A stretch of 64,000 nucleotides of DNA from Prostheceraeus crozeri (GCA_907163375.1 CAJQUW010014804.1:61615-125614); one strand, 5' to 3'. Shown: positions 32,061-44,026, numbered from the stretch's first letter. Program-made: numbers and translations. The notes: generated by a model not told the origin, from the sequence alone.

Positions 32061-35000
32061 TTATGTCAATACATCTCCTGAATGTGGTAGCGTGAGTTTT
32101 ATTCTTCTGGGTGGAGGTATGTTTGTGTCAGGATGTCCATGTGGAAGAGATGTGTTATGTCCTATCCAACACCTCTTATCCTCCCATGCTGAAAGTGCTC
32201 GTTTCTTGAACGTGTGCGTTTTCACAGTATGAACTTGAGATTTTGAGATTGTCATATTGACAAACGTTATAGTTTTATTTTTATAGGCCTTCTTATAGGA
32301 CCGATGTTTCATTTCGTGAACAATGGATTTTGATATACCTTTAGCACGCTTAATACTATCTGCACATTCTTTTAATTTCATGGAATACATTTTAGGACGG
32401 AGGAGAATCATTTCATCTATTTCCTTTCCTGCTGTTTCATCCTTAAAACAACCAAGTTTGGCTTTATTCTGTATGGAATAGAGTGGATGAGTGGGATTGT
32501 AGTTAGATGTGTCGAAATATTTTTCTAATGACTTACCTACTTCATTAAAATTTAAATCTTTTTGAGTGGTAATTCCTAAAAAGAAACTATCTGTATCACC
32601 ACCCAGCAAGCGAACCTCTTTTACGAGAGAGCATGGTTTTAATATTTTGTAGAAGAGTTGATACATTTGAAGCTTGGAATAATCTAAAACGGCTTGCCCA
32701 ATATAGATGGGTTTGCACAACTCAACTTCTGATTTTATCATTTTAACACCTACAAGATCCTCATCGATGATGTCTCTATCAATGAAAAGAGGTGATGAGG
32801 TCAATTTGTGATATTTTTGTTCATCAACGACTAGTTTGTAGTTCATACGTTTTCTAACATCATCCATGGTCTTTCCGAAAAGACTGTTATTCTTATATTT
32901 ATAAAAATCCTTTTCAAAATTATTTTGGGCGAGTGCACGATTTTGACTGTTACTATCTATGTAGGGTTTGAGGAAGGCTTTCTGTCTAAATTTGATAATG
33001 CGGTGAACTGACTTTAGAAGCATGCCTATTTCTAAATAGAATTTTAGTATGCAGAAGTGCACGAGATAATTTTTCTTATCATATTGGGTGAGCAAAAGTT
33101 TGCGGCATGGTTTGTACCTTGGCTGTCCACACTCTGTTAAGTTATTATGAAATTGTGACATGAATGGTGAAAACATATCTTCAGTCACTTCACCAGATTC
33201 AGGTGCGAGTGGGAAATCAGCAGTTTTATTTTCAATACTATTTGGATAAATCAAATCCACTTCAAAATAATATCCCCAATCACCTCCATCTGGAATCTTC
33301 AGAATGTTTGAAGGGTTGGAGTAATACTCAAGTTCATCTTGATTTAACCAACTAAACTCGGAGTGAGGTAGTGGTTTAGACAGTGAACTGCCATATAAAT
33401 TATTTTGGTCATAGTACTTTAGGTGGATATGATCATTACCTACTGTTTTAGATTTTATGTGATGTTTATTAACAAATGTGAGACCACCGCGTATTCCGCG
33501 CTCAAATATGTTATACATCTCCGGGTCTTGTAAGAGATGAATGGTCTCACCAGTCATTTTAAAGGCTGATTTAAAGGACATGGCTGGTAGACTGACAAAG
33601 TGGACAGGATCTAATTTGTCTTCTTCTAATGCCACTCGTCGAAATTCCTGAAAGACATCAGCCAGCAAAATGACATCTAATTCTAAGTAAGCGATCATAT
33701 AATCGCCAAACGTTTTACAATCAAATTTTAACCATGCCTCTTGAGCATGTTCATAGTCCTCTACAGGACAATCTTGACCCGTCAAGTCGTTTTGGAATTT
33801 GTCAATGGAAGGAAGGGTTGTTTCATTTAGTTTAGACATTGAGCTAAAATACGCATGGGGAAAGACTCCTTTGCGAGTGATTATTTCATCCGTTAAGTTT
33901 GGATAGTGTTTCTTCAAAGTTTAACTATGGGGAAGAAACTTGAGATTACGAACGAGAGAAGCTAGTGACGCTGACATGAATTGGAATGAATCTAAAAATT
34001 TTATTTCGAAGAAGACTGTCTTATTTTCTTTAGTTTTATCTACTGGTACTTTTGCTGTCATTGCCATGAATTTTTCTCTCGTTTGCGCTATTACATTAAA
34101 CTGCCACGATTTCATCTGGCTCAACCCTCCTTTTATGAGCATATGACTGTCATAGCCCTTAAAGTTATGAAAAATGACGGGTAGGACACCTAAGTGAAAA
34201 GTTTTATTTGGAGCAGAGTGCGTTTCTAAATTTACCAGTGATGTGATCATGATCACGCACTTTCTTAATTTTATCGTCATCAAACGTTTTATGACATTTA
34301 GGGCACGATGTGCAACTTTCAAATTTCTGTTTGTCTTCATCTGACATATGTAGTGACTTACGCTGCAATTGGGAATCATATGATTGTTGAAATTTAGCAG
34401 CTTTATCGAGAAATTCTAGAAATTTTGAAATACAATCTTCACCTTGCCAAGTATGCATTTTGTTTTGCCTATTTCTAAAGTGGTCATGCCATACTTCATA
34501 GCAGGATATGGCTGCTGGCTTGTGGATGATATCATCAATGTAGCATTCTATGTCTGCGTAAATGACACACAGGGGACTTAATTCGTCACCATTATCCCTA
34601 TGTGAAAATATTTTATCTTTGGGAATGCGTTCCATTTGTAATTTACCTCGCTTGCACCATTCATAGTGAGTTTCAAATTTATCTTTACTCCAAAAGGAGC
34701 GGATGCAGCAGTCGCATACAAAATGTTCACCTCTTTTAGAGTGCCCCAAGTGTGTGTACAAGCGAGAGATTTTGGGAATACCACAATAGTGCCATTCCTC
34801 GCTATCATCTTGTTTTACTAATAAGAGGTTGACTACACGTTCATAACAAGTTGAACGTGAATTATAGTGGGCACCCTTCAACCCCTTCTCCCACACGTGA
34901 ACGACAATTTTAATCTTATTATGTTTTTCGAACGTTTCTACATCTTTGATTTTTATGTTGTCACTATTACAACCTTCAAAGTCTAGTTCATTCTCCCACT

Positions 35001-35850
35001 GTCTATAGCTATAGGTGCGATTTAGATGCGCGTTGATATCATTATAGTGAAGGATGGATAGGACTGCGTATTTGAAACACTGCGATTTACAATCGACATT
35101 GATGACAGCTTTCTTATTATACAACGTTTTTGGTAGTTTAAATGTGCCTCGAGCTGCATGACTTTCCAATAGGGAAATTTTGAATATGGCTGAGTCCACA
35201 CCATCAAAAATGAGAGCGCTGTCGCGTTGATTGAATTTATCTACATTTGATTTTAAACATTGAATGTGAAAATTTAGCCAAGACTCGCAGTCTACAACTT
35301 CGGTTGCGGAAGAGAAAGGAACATGAAACTGTATTCTCTCCGTCACTTGACCCGTTTGAAAATCTATTTTAATATATTTTAGTTTAAGGTAGATGAGCGC
35401 CTTCATTCTAAAATTGTCTAAATTGTTGAAGAGCGCTTCGATAATGTTAGAATTTTGAAGGAGCCACTCAGGAAAATCTACTATTTGAGTATTGGACTCC
35501 ATGCAGTAGTCGCGTACTAAATTATTATGTGAAACATTAATGAGGGAGATGGTAGAGGTACCGTTCGTGTAGTGATCAATTGCATGCGTGTGTTGAAGTC
35601 TGTGCGAAGATCGCTGAAAGTGACTATCAAAAGAAAGAGGGCACAAATCGCAAGGAAAGGAGATGTCATCGTCAGAATCAACTTCACCTCCGGAGATTGA
35701 CGCCGCTTTGCGTTGACACACACGTTGTTTGATGTGTCGAAGGAGACTGTGCTTCCTTGTAAACATATGTCCGCAGTCGGCACATTCCCACTCGTTGCCT
35801 TGTCGCGAGAGTCCTGAGCTGGAACTCACATCACCTGAAAGAGAAATCAT
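32061..35850 (-). pseudogene. Polinton DNA polymerase B (protein-primed type)
   Basis: The replicative polymerase of the element. Order from the N-terminus: two C2H2-like zinc fingers (ECADCGHMFTRKHSLLRHIK; FPCDLCPLSFDSHFQRSSH), an N-terminal domain shared with the 21.8-kb gene, exonuclease motif I (VIYADIECY), a zinc/HNH-like DHDHITGKFRNALC, exonuclease II (FHNFKGYDSH), exonuclease III (YLELDVILLADVF), polymerase motif A region (YYDQNNLYG), motif B (NNSLFGKTMDDV) and motif C (LGGDTDSFF). All are typical of the Polinton PolB. It is transcribed leftward from the 36.2-kb promoter through a spliced leader. It is broken, with about two breaks. Confidence 0.95.
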
Positions 35851-35954
35851 TCTATCATCTCTGTTCAAGTCTCAGTGTATTGTTACAACCTAACTTGACT
35901 CAACAACTCTAAACTTTCCTCGAGAAGGGAGGACGTTGGTGATGAAGTTGATGC

Positions 35955-36021
35955 CTGAAATTGAGGAAGATGCTATTAGCCACACGTTTGAGGGAGATGA
36001 GTGAAGAAATTTTCAACTTAC
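35955..36021 (-). other. Leader intron, 67 nt, of the leftward PolB transcript
   Basis: On the minus strand, ATG (36024-36022) is followed at once by GTAAGT, and the intron ends CAATTTCAG at 35955. The next exon starts GCATCAACTTC. This mirrors the rightward leader at 20205-20280 in junction, length and the first codons (MAST). Confidence 0.6.
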
Positions 36022-36196
36022 CATTTCAACGAAATCAAGTTTAAGGTTGATACTTCAACAAGATAGAGACTTCACTCAAATTTGGAATTCACGAGAGAGC
36101 AGTTCACTTGCACGCCTCAAATAATAACAGAATTCGCCAGAGAACACTTCACTTATACGTCTCAAAGACAGAGTGAAATGACACGAATGTCACTTT

Positions 36197-36210
36197 ACAT
36201 ATATATACTT
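36197..36210. promoter_or_regulatory. Divergent TATA region between PolB and the right-arm genes
   Basis: TATATATA at 36200-36207 reads as a TATA box on both strands. Rightward, an ATG lies 98 bases on at 36305; leftward, the PolB leader exon starts within about 180 bases. Confidence 0.5.
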
Positions 36211-36304
36211 TCATATTCATCATTCATTGGCTGTTCATTCTGATTGGTTGCTTGTTTATACTTAAGAATTAGAAAACATTTCAAAGTTATTATTCACAGT
36301 CAAC

Positions 36305-36541
36305 ATGACAAGCCCTCCGACAACGCCGAACACAAAATTCTCTTCTCCATGCTCAACACCAAAGGCGCTCGTTGCACCAAACGCTCCAACGAAGGGGAAG
36401 GTAGAGAAAATATACCGACTGGACAATATCAGAAAGTTGTCATTACCAGCGGACGACGAACACACTTACACTTCTGATACAGGGATAGCAATCGACTGCA
36501 ATCCATATGTAAAGAGCTTGTTAGACTACGGATGGGCTTAA
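36305..36541 (+). CDS. Small right-arm Polinton protein
   Basis: 78 residues: a proline/threonine/serine-rich start (MTSPPTTPNTKFSSPCSTPK), a basic middle and the end IAIDCNPYVKSLLDYGWA. It has its own TATA box about 100 bases upstream. The last 25 residues are encoded in the first unit of a 206-bp tandem repeat. No family recognised. Confidence 0.45.
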   Translation: MTSPPTTPNTKFSSPCSTPKALVAPNAPTKGKVEKIYRLDNIRKLSLPADDEHTYTSDTGIAIDCNPYVKSLLDYGWA

Positions 36542-36945
36542 GTGGATGATTTAACCATGTATACTTTTTCATTTGGAAATAGTAGCACGCTTAGTCTAAC
36601 TTGTAAATCTTATAACATTTCATATGGGCGATGATGGTAGATGAAATAGTGTTAAATAAAATTAAGATGGCTTACACTTCTGATACAGGGATAGCAATCG
36701 ACTGCGATCCATGTGTAAAGAGTTTGTTAGACTACGGATGGGCTTAAGTGGATGATTTAACCATGTATACTTTTTCATTTGGAAATAGTAGCACGCTTAG
36801 TCTAACTTGTAAATCTTATAACATTTCATATGGGCGATGATGGTAGATGAAATAGTGTCAAATAAAATTTAGATAGCTTACATGATTCTGGGATAGCAAT
36901 CGACTGCGATCCATGTGTAAAGAGCTTGTTAGACTACGGAAGAGA
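36465..36945 (+). repeat. 206-bp tandem repeat, two full units plus a partial third
   Basis: Units start at 36465, 36671 and 36877, an exact 206-bp step. Each begins CTTACA and soon reads GGGATAGCAATCGACTGC. The first unit carries the end of the 36305 gene; later units repeat its C-terminal codons. Confidence 0.9.
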
Positions 36946-37230
36946 GAAGTGTGTTATGTTGCGTGTGGCGCGTGAGTGTCCTCCCATTTCATTCCATTCA
37001 TCAATTCGTCTCATTGATAGAGACAGGTAGAACTCATGGTTCTCATAACGTATGCAATGGAAAGTTTTAGGCAACCTTCGACAGTTGGCTAAATGTCGCC
37101 CTGGCGCGAATGCATACTACGTTGAGACAGAGTCAATCACTTGCAAACATGACGCAGAGAGGTTTAACAAGATTGACCATTGCCGAATGTCCCTTGCGGT
37201 ATACATAGCTACGGGTTTCACCGCCGCCCT

Positions 37231-37452
37231 TTACAGGAACGCCCGTCGAAAGGAAGTATTACACCGAACTTCATTTGCAACGTTCAAGTTTACTGATAGC
37301 AGATTCAACTTAATGATAGTATTCGCCAGTCCGAAGACTGCCCAGGGCAAACCGCGTGGAGGTTCTATCATGTCTTGCCCCATGGTGGCCCTTAAGAGAG
37401 CCGATGGTTCGTTCTCGGGAGTAACAAGTTGACTATTGGCTTGAATAGTCAA
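37231..37452 (-). CDS. Small right-arm protein carrying the 142-bp repeat peptide
   Basis: 73 residues; the middle is the repeat-encoded peptide (ENEPSALLRATMGQDMIEPP and following). No family recognised, and it could be a by-product of the repeat rather than a gene. Confidence 0.25.
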   Translation of the reverse strand: MTIQANSQLVTPENEPSALLRATMGQDMIEPPRGLPWAVFGLANTIIKLNLLSVNLNVANEVRCNTSFRRAFL

Positions 37453-37519
37453 TAGGTATGACGGTTAGGTTCTCATATACCCTATACCGCCGAGGTCGTG
37501 CTGGTGCATCTGGCACCTT

Positions 37520-37702
37520 TCAGATGCGGGTGGTATTCGGAGTCCACACCTCATCCGTCCAAACGATCTTCTTGATCTTCACCTTCTTCTCATCCTCTTC
37601 ATCCCACTCGTCGAGGATTATGAAGTCGGGAATGGCGTTGTCTTCATCCCACTCGTCGAGGATGATGAAGTCGGGAATGGTACTAGCAGATGTTGCTTCC
37701 AT
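37520..37702 (-). CDS. Small acidic protein with a duplicated IPDFIILDEWDE motif
   Basis: 60 residues. The 12-residue string IPDFIILDEWDE occurs twice in a row, followed by a lysine-rich segment and VWTDEVWTPN. A TATA box (TATATAA on the minus strand, 37750-37744) lies 42-48 bases upstream of the ATG at 37702, so this looks like a real, separately transcribed gene. Repeated hydrophobic-acidic motifs of this kind often bind host proteins, but no partner can be named. Confidence 0.55.
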   Translation of the reverse strand: MEATSASTIPDFIILDEWDEDNAIPDFIILDEWDEEDEKKVKIKKIVWTDEVWTPNTTRI

Positions 37703-37782
37703 CGTGACTTAAAATTGAATGAGAAGCGCTACAATCTTCTGGCTTATATAGGGTTTTCAACAATGAATTGCTCAACAGCGAA

Positions 37783-38091
37783 TCAGAATGCTTCAGGGAT
37801 GGCAATCGACTGCATAGCGTTCAAGTTGACTGATAGCAGATTCAACTTAATGATAATATTCGCCAGTCTGAAGACTGCCCAGGGCAAACCGCGAGGAGGT
37901 TCTATCAAATCTTGCCCCATGGTGGCCCTTAAGAGAGCCGGTGGTTCGTTCTCGGGAGTCGTCATCTTACAGCCTACCGATTCTGCTGAGAGAGTCTTTG
38001 ACTCTCTCCTTGGTAGCAGTGTCGACTTCCACGCTAATTGGTATGTGGCTGAAAAGTGGAATGTAGCGCCATTCCGTTGGATTGACAACAC
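37783..38091 (-). CDS. Right-arm frame carrying the 142-bp repeat peptide
   Basis: 102 residues, with the repeat peptide TPENEPPALLRATMGQDLIE and following in its C-terminal half. It overlaps the 38233 gene in another frame. Status as a gene is doubtful. Confidence 0.2.
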   Translation of the reverse strand: MLSIQRNGATFHFSATYQLAWKSTLLPRRESKTLSAESVGCKMTTPENEPPALLRATMGQDLIEPPRGLPWAVFRLANIIIKLNLLSVNLNAMQSIAIPEAF

Positions 38092-38233
38092 TTGCTGTCA
38101 TCGGATTGCCAATCCGAGCAAGATTGTTGTGGACTCTGTCTTGCTCCTCTAGTCTAACAAATTCCTCAAATAAATTTCGCGGCCTTAACTGCGGTCCGCG
38201 AGGAGAGCTGACTTGACTGTTCGGCGTCTGCAT
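37967..38233 (-). CDS. Small right-arm Polinton protein with its own TATA box
   Basis: 88 residues: MQTPNSQVSSPRGPQLRPRN, then a charged helical part (FEEFVRLEEQDRVHNNLARI), then EWRYIPLFSHIPI and a second helix. A TATA box (TATATAAA on the minus strand, 38272-38265) lies about 32 bases upstream of the ATG. No family recognised. Confidence 0.5.
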   Translation of the reverse strand: MQTPNSQVSSPRGPQLRPRNLFEEFVRLEEQDRVHNNLARIGNPMTASVVNPTEWRYIPLFSHIPISVEVDTATKERVKDSLSRIGRL

Positions 38234-38433
38234 GATTGAAATGAAAAGAAATGAGAGGTAGTGGTTTATATACCCCTCTAACGCGACGCAACGTTCAAGT
38301 TGACTGATAGCAGATTCAACTTAATGATAGTATTCGCCAGTCTGAAGACGGCCCAGGGCAAACCGCGTGGAGGTTCTATCATGTCTTGCCCCTAGGTGTC
38401 CCTTAAGAGAGCCTATGGTTCGTTCTCGGGAGT

Positions 38434-38771
38434 GTCGTGATGGGATGGTGAAGGCAGGGAAAAGATCTGCAATGAAAATGATATGTATTAGAATAGGATA
38501 TACTATCTTATTTGCTTTTCACTTACCAAGTTAGCCATCCTTGGGTAGTCTCGTGGGCTTCCTCACTGAAAATTTATGGAGATGCCCGCGCATACATAGA
38601 GTGGCGTGTAGACATTTCTTACTCGGATGGCCATTATAGCAGATTATACTCTCGTCCAGGCTTTGGTTGACGAGGACTTAACCGTCCAGATGGTTATCCC
38701 GAATAGGGATGTGAAACTTAAACATTCTGTCCTCATTCACACGATTCCATTCATTCCTCATGCGCTCCAAC
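38434..38771 (-). other. Right-arm segment left of the BEL copy, with a probable small intron
   Basis: On the minus strand a donor (TTG|GTAAGTG, 38526) and an acceptor (TTTTCATTGCAG, ending 38468) define a possible 59-nt intron. The segment also holds the displaced 3' part of the gene into which the BEL element inserted. Confidence 0.4.
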
Positions 38772-39009
38772 TGTAGCGGATTGATCGGATGAAAAGTCAC
38801 TTTAATTGATCACTTTATTGTCGCTAAACAAAACCTCCGGAGAGGGTAAAAATCGTCATTTTAGGACGACACACGCGATTCAGGCGAGAAACTGCACACT
38901 GCGAGAATTCAAAACAGTGCAAAATAAAACAAAAATCTCTCGCTTAAACAAATATAAAAACACAAGTATGCAATAAAAATAACAAGAATGACAACACTGA
39001 GGCAGTACA
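38772..39009 (-). repeat. BEL 3' LTR
   Basis: 238 bp, TGTACTGCC...CCGCTACA on the minus strand, paired with 43792-44026. A polypurine tract (AGAGGGGAG on the minus strand, 39018-39010) abuts it on the inner side, which confirms the element's orientation. Confidence 0.95.
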
Positions 39010-39131
39010 CTCCCCTCTATGATCTCGGAAGATCATACACATCACACACAAATCTAGAAAATGCAGACTTTGATAATAGAAATAAACTCGAAAAATATAA
39101 AGACTGTACCCATCATATACAATATAGTACA

Positions 39132-42100
39132 CTATAAATTAAGTACACTTCCGTGCCTTCCGTGTTCATCTGTGCGTGGATTCAAAGAAGAGATATATTT
39201 TTTGTCATTTTCGTAATGTTCAGCTTGCACCAACTTGATGATTCGACTTCTTGCCCTTTCTAAAGGTTCAGACTTACAAAGCGAGTCAGTTGTCTTAATT
39301 CGATCGGCGAGCTTCAACAGACAAGCGATTGCCCGTTGTAAACTTATCCAGCTGGAAAATTTCTTAAAGCGTTCGTTGACTAAGCTCTGATGTTGGCAGG
39401 AGGTTGTCAGGCATCTGGCTTCGGTTTTCAATTCTTTATCTTCCTCCGGTTCGACAAGTAGGTAAACTTCCACTTGAGGATCTCGATCATTAGTCCTGAG
39501 GAATTCGGGTCCTCTTAACCATGTACTATCTTGCAACTGAAACACTGTTAGGCCTCTTGTAGCTTGGTCGGCAGGATTAAGCTCTGTGGATACATGAAAC
39601 CATTGCTTCGGACATGTAACACTTCGAATTCGACTAACTCTGTTTGCAACATATACTTGGAATCGTCGGCTTTCGTTGTTGATATAGCCAAGTACGACAC
39701 GACTGTCTGTGTAGAATTTCATGTCTTCATAGGGAATATCCAAATATTGATTTATCAATTCCGCGATATCTACTGAAATAACCGCTGCGCAGAGTTCTAA
39801 ACGTGGAATAGTGTGACTGTGTCTAGGTGTGACCTTTGCTTTACCAAGAAGGAATCCAACAGTACAATTACCTTCGGAGTCGATTAACTTCAAATATGCT
39901 ACTGAGCCAACTGCCTCCTTCGATGCATCTGAGAAAATATGGACTTCTTTCGATTCAGATTTGGTGTATGAAGATTTTGAGTAAGCTCTTGAAATCGCTG
40001 TCTTTTTCAAGTGTTCCAGAGAATCTGCCCACATTCTCCACTTCGCCGCAAATTCGCTTGAAAATGGTTCATCCCATCCATCAGCGACAGATTTTTCCAT
40101 CATTTCACGTAGCAGGAGTTTGCCTTTAATAAGCACAGGACATGCAAAACCGATTGGGTCAAAAATGCTGTTCAATACTGACAGAACGCCGCGTCTAGAG
40201 AATGGAGCTTTCCTGTGATCACCGATCTCAAAGGTAAAAGCATCTCGCGATACATCCCATAGAAGTCCTAAGCTTCGTTGGTGGGGCAAACAATCCTCTT
40301 TTAAGTCCAGAAACTTTATATCACTTGCCAAGTCCTCGGCCGGGACCGAGCGCAATACTTCTTGCTTGTTTGACGCTAATTTGTGAAGACGAAGACCAGA
40401 ATCTGCTAAGGCTGACTGAGTTTCCTTGACGAGACTGACTGCTTCATCCGTTGACGCGCACGATGCGAGGCCATCATCAACGTAGAAATTGTCGTTCACG
40501 AAACGTTTGACTTGTGAACTTGCGTTTGCGACTGCTTGACGGAGTCCCAACGTGGCTATGGCTGGAGAAGGAGAATTTCCGAACACATGCACGGTCATTC
40601 GGTAATCAATTAGAGGTAGATTCATGTCGTTGTTCTTGTACCAGATGAATCGTAAATAATCTCTATGCGCTTCGCACACTTTGAAGTTGTAAAACATCTG
40701 CTGCACATCACAAGTAATTGCTACTTCTTCTTTCCTGAAGTTCATCAGGACGCCTAAGAGACTGTTGGCGAGATCCGGACCCTTGAGTAGGACGCTATTT
40801 AGAGAGACTCCTCTAAAGACTGCTGACGAATCGAATACGACCCTGATTTTGTCCGGCTTCTTTGGGTGATACACTCCGAACAAAGGTAAGTACCACACTT
40901 GGCGATCGGAGGCTGCTGGGGCCACTTCGGCATGTCCGTTCTTCAAAACGTTGTCCATGAACTCGAACATATGTAACCTTTTCGTTGTATTATTTTTCAT
41001 GGTCTTCTCCAGAATGCTCGCTCGTTTCAATGCTAGGCTTCTGTTGTTGGGAAGTTGAGGCATCAATCTCCGGAATGGCAATGGAGCCTCCCAATGACCA
41101 TCAGACCCCTTCACTAAGCCGGCGTTCATAATTTCCAAGAACTGAGCATCCTCAATCGAATTCGCTCTTTTTTCATCATTTTCTGTAGTCAAGAAAGGAT
41201 CTATCCGAAGTTGAGATTGGCATGGAGGAAATACTGAGGACCGACCGTTAAATAGACTGTGCGTTTTGTTTACGTTGACAACTGAGGGTTTGTGTACTTG
41301 GCCAAGACAAACTTCTCCGACTATAACCCAACCTAAACGACCTCTCTGAGCATATGGCATCTCGTCAGTACCTAACCGTTGTTCGAGGACATGATGAACG
41401 ATAGGTAGGTCACGACCGATCAACAGTTCGATTCTGACATCATGTATAGGTGGGATGAATTCAGCGATATCTTCCATATGTGAATAGTTCGTTGCAGCTA
41501 GTGACGTAGGAATTTCGTTGTAAGGTTCTGGAATGCAGTCGCATTCCAGGATTTCCGGTAGACCAAGTTTAGTACTTTCGTCATATGACTCAATAACATA
41601 ACCTGAGGCTAATCTACCAGCTGTGGCTACTCTACCTGAGCAGGTGGAAAGAAAGTAGGGAGATTCAGGGCTGTTTTCTTGGAATGCGTCAAAAAACCGA
41701 GGACTTGCCAACGTCCGATTGCTTTGGTCGTCTATGATGGCGTAGACAAGTCGCTGTCTCAGTGGCTCGCCAGTCGGATAGATTCTTACTAAGACTATCT
41801 TGGCGCAGGATTTGCTAGTTTGTGTCGGGTTTTCACATACGCTTATGCAATTAGGAGTGACGTCGTTGTTTTGCTCCCCTCCTTGAGTGCTTGCACCGAC
41901 ATGTAGCGCAGTTGGGTGACCTTCCATTCCACATAACTTGCATTTCGGTTTCTGTGGGCAGGCGCGAGCGAGATGCTCCGTAGATTTGCAACATTTAAAG
42001 CAAAACCCATTGTCGCGTAAAAACTTCCGCCTATCGGATATAGGCTTCGACCTGAAAGCTCGGCATTCATTCAGCGTATGATTCGTCTCATGAATTGGAC

Positions 42101-43727
42101 ATAAGCCTATACTCGATGTGCCTGCACGTTGGTCCTCGTTTGTACCAACAGTTCGTTGCTCGGTTTTAGTTTTCTTTGTGACGTTCTCTCGCATATACCC
42201 TCTTGTTACAGTGGCATTGTCTTTCGGCACTGATTCAAATTGATAGTGAAAACTAGGGTCGTTACGTACACGCGCTTGCTTACGAAGAAACTCGTCAAAA
42301 AATGAGAACGGAGGATATGGAGTTCGAAGACGCTCTTTATAGCTGCTCGCCTCGTTGGTCCATCTGTCCTGAATACATTGAGGTAGCTTGCTAATGATGG
42401 AGTTGACACCCGCGGAAGTATCAAACTATGACAGAAGACGATCGAATTCTGGGTCTTCTTTGACTGCGAGTATTTCTGACACTATGTCACATAAGTCATA
42501 CAAACGACTTCGTTCGTTGTTGCCTATACGCTTGAAAGATTTGAGTCTTCTTTGTAACGATGTTTCTATGCTCTCTGGTCTCGCGAAACGTTCATTCAGC
42601 CTCTCCCAAATGCGTTGCACCCCTATATCTGGCGAATGAATATAGGCTGCGCGAATGCTCTGAGCTTGTCTTCCTGAATCGTTTCCTAACCACTTGACTA
42701 GTAAATCCATTTCTTCGGCAGCCACCGCTTCTAATTCTGTCATCACTGACTGAAAGGTCAATTTCTAGGCTCTAAACATCTCGGGCCGATCATTGAATCT
42801 GGTGATACGTGACGTTAGGAGTTCCTTTCTGGAAAGGTATTTAGCAAAACTATCCGTTGTTTTATACATCGGCACCGGTGTAGGTTCAGAATTGGCTACG
42901 TGAAATTTGTCGACATATCCAGGGATATGACTACCGGTACGTTGACACTTATTGAAGTATTCGTTGGGCTTCTGTTGACAAATCGATTGAGGCTTGTTAC
43001 TGGTAATTGGATCTACGACGGCGGCAGTAGGCCGATGTTGTAATTCGTCGCATGTTTCTTTAGGCATCTGTTGGTAAATTGGCTGTGACGCGTTAAGGGG
43101 AATAGAATCTACGAAGGCGGCGGTGCGTTGGAAATTGTCGCATGACGCTAGATCGATTTGAGATCCATTGGTAGACTTTTGCCTAGACCTACTACTTCCT
43201 GCGGCGCTTTTGATCTCAGCTTTCCTTAACCTCAACTTTGATATGCTCAGCCTGATTTGATTGGCAACATCCAATTCTCGTTGTTTCAAATGTGCAATTA
43301 ATTCGTCGTGTTCAAGTTGTGCCTTTGCCAGTTCAGTTTCGACGTGAGTGGAGTTTACCGAAGCGTGCGACCGATAAATTGAACCCGGTCGTGCATCCTC
43401 TACACGTATGCCTACAAGACATGTGTTGTACTTTTGAGACAATTCTTCGTAACGTAGCTCATATTTCTCTCTGGAAATGACATTGGTTTCTAATGTTGCG
43501 CTATCAGTAAATGACATAAATCTTTTGAAGACTTCTTCATATGCCTTAAAACAAGCGTGGAGTTTTGAGCGGGCTTCATTCGAACCTTTATTAGCTCCTA
43601 GGTCTAGCGATTTTAGCAGATCAAGAAGCTCACCTTCCTTTCTCTCCAGTTGCTTGACGTAGTTGTCGCAATCTTCCTCGAAGTAGCGTTGTCCGCGTTC
43701 GGACAGTGTCCTACGACGTTGTTCCAT
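39132..43727 (-). pseudogene. BEL/Pao gag-pol region
   Basis: Parts in order along the minus strand: a coiled-coil-rich gag start (MEQRRRTLSERGQRYFEEDC...), the DUF1759 gag domain (WLGNDSGRQAQSIRAAYIH), paired zinc knuckles (CFKCCKSTEHLARACPQ; CKLCGMEGH), an aspartic protease (YAIIDDQSNRTLAS), the BEL reverse transcriptase (KIRVVFDSSAVFRGVSLN; FYVDDGLASC) and RNase H (VHIFSDASKEAVGSVAYLK; KFYTDSRVVLGYI). This set is diagnostic of BEL/Pao. It is broken, with about three breaks. Confidence 0.95.
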
Positions 43728-43791
43728 AGCGTGAATGACGTTGGAAAGTTCAATGCGAACAACAAATGATGATGTTAATGACGATTTTTAC

Positions 43792-44026
43792 TGTAGCGGA
43801 TTGATCGGATGAAAAGTCACTTTAATTGATCACTTTATTGTCGCTAAACAAAACCTCCGGAGAGGGTAAAAATCGTCATTTTAGGACGACACACGCGATT
43901 CAGGCGAGAAACTGCACACTGCGAGAATTCAAAACAGTGCAAAATAAAACAAAAATCTCTCGCTTAAACAAATATAAAAACACAAGCATGCAATAAAAAT
44001 AATAAGAATGACACTGAGGCAGTACA
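43792..44026 (-). repeat. BEL 5' LTR
   Basis: 235 bp, about 99% identical to the 3' LTR. Starts TG and ends CA on the minus strand. Confidence 0.95.

Larger units (their letters stand above)
37281..38433 (-). repeat. 142-bp unit present three times in direct orientation
   Basis: Copies at 37281-37422, 37818-37959 and 38292-38433 are each exactly 142 bp and highly alike. On the minus strand two of them encode one shared peptide (TPENEPPALLRATMGQDLIE, then PPRGLPWAVFRLANIIIKLN). Flanking sequences differ, so the unit has spread or been kept within the right arm. Confidence 0.9.
38772..44026 (-). mobile_element. BEL/Pao LTR retrotransposon nested in the Polinton
   Basis: 5255 bp with matching LTRs and a 5-bp duplication CCAAC at 38767-38771 and 44027-44031, the usual BEL length. 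The two LTRs differ at only two bases plus one 3-bp indel in about 238 bp, so the insertion is recent and younger than the Polinton around it. As a fossil it is broken, with about three breaks. It inserted into a Polinton right-arm gene. Confidence 0.97.
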
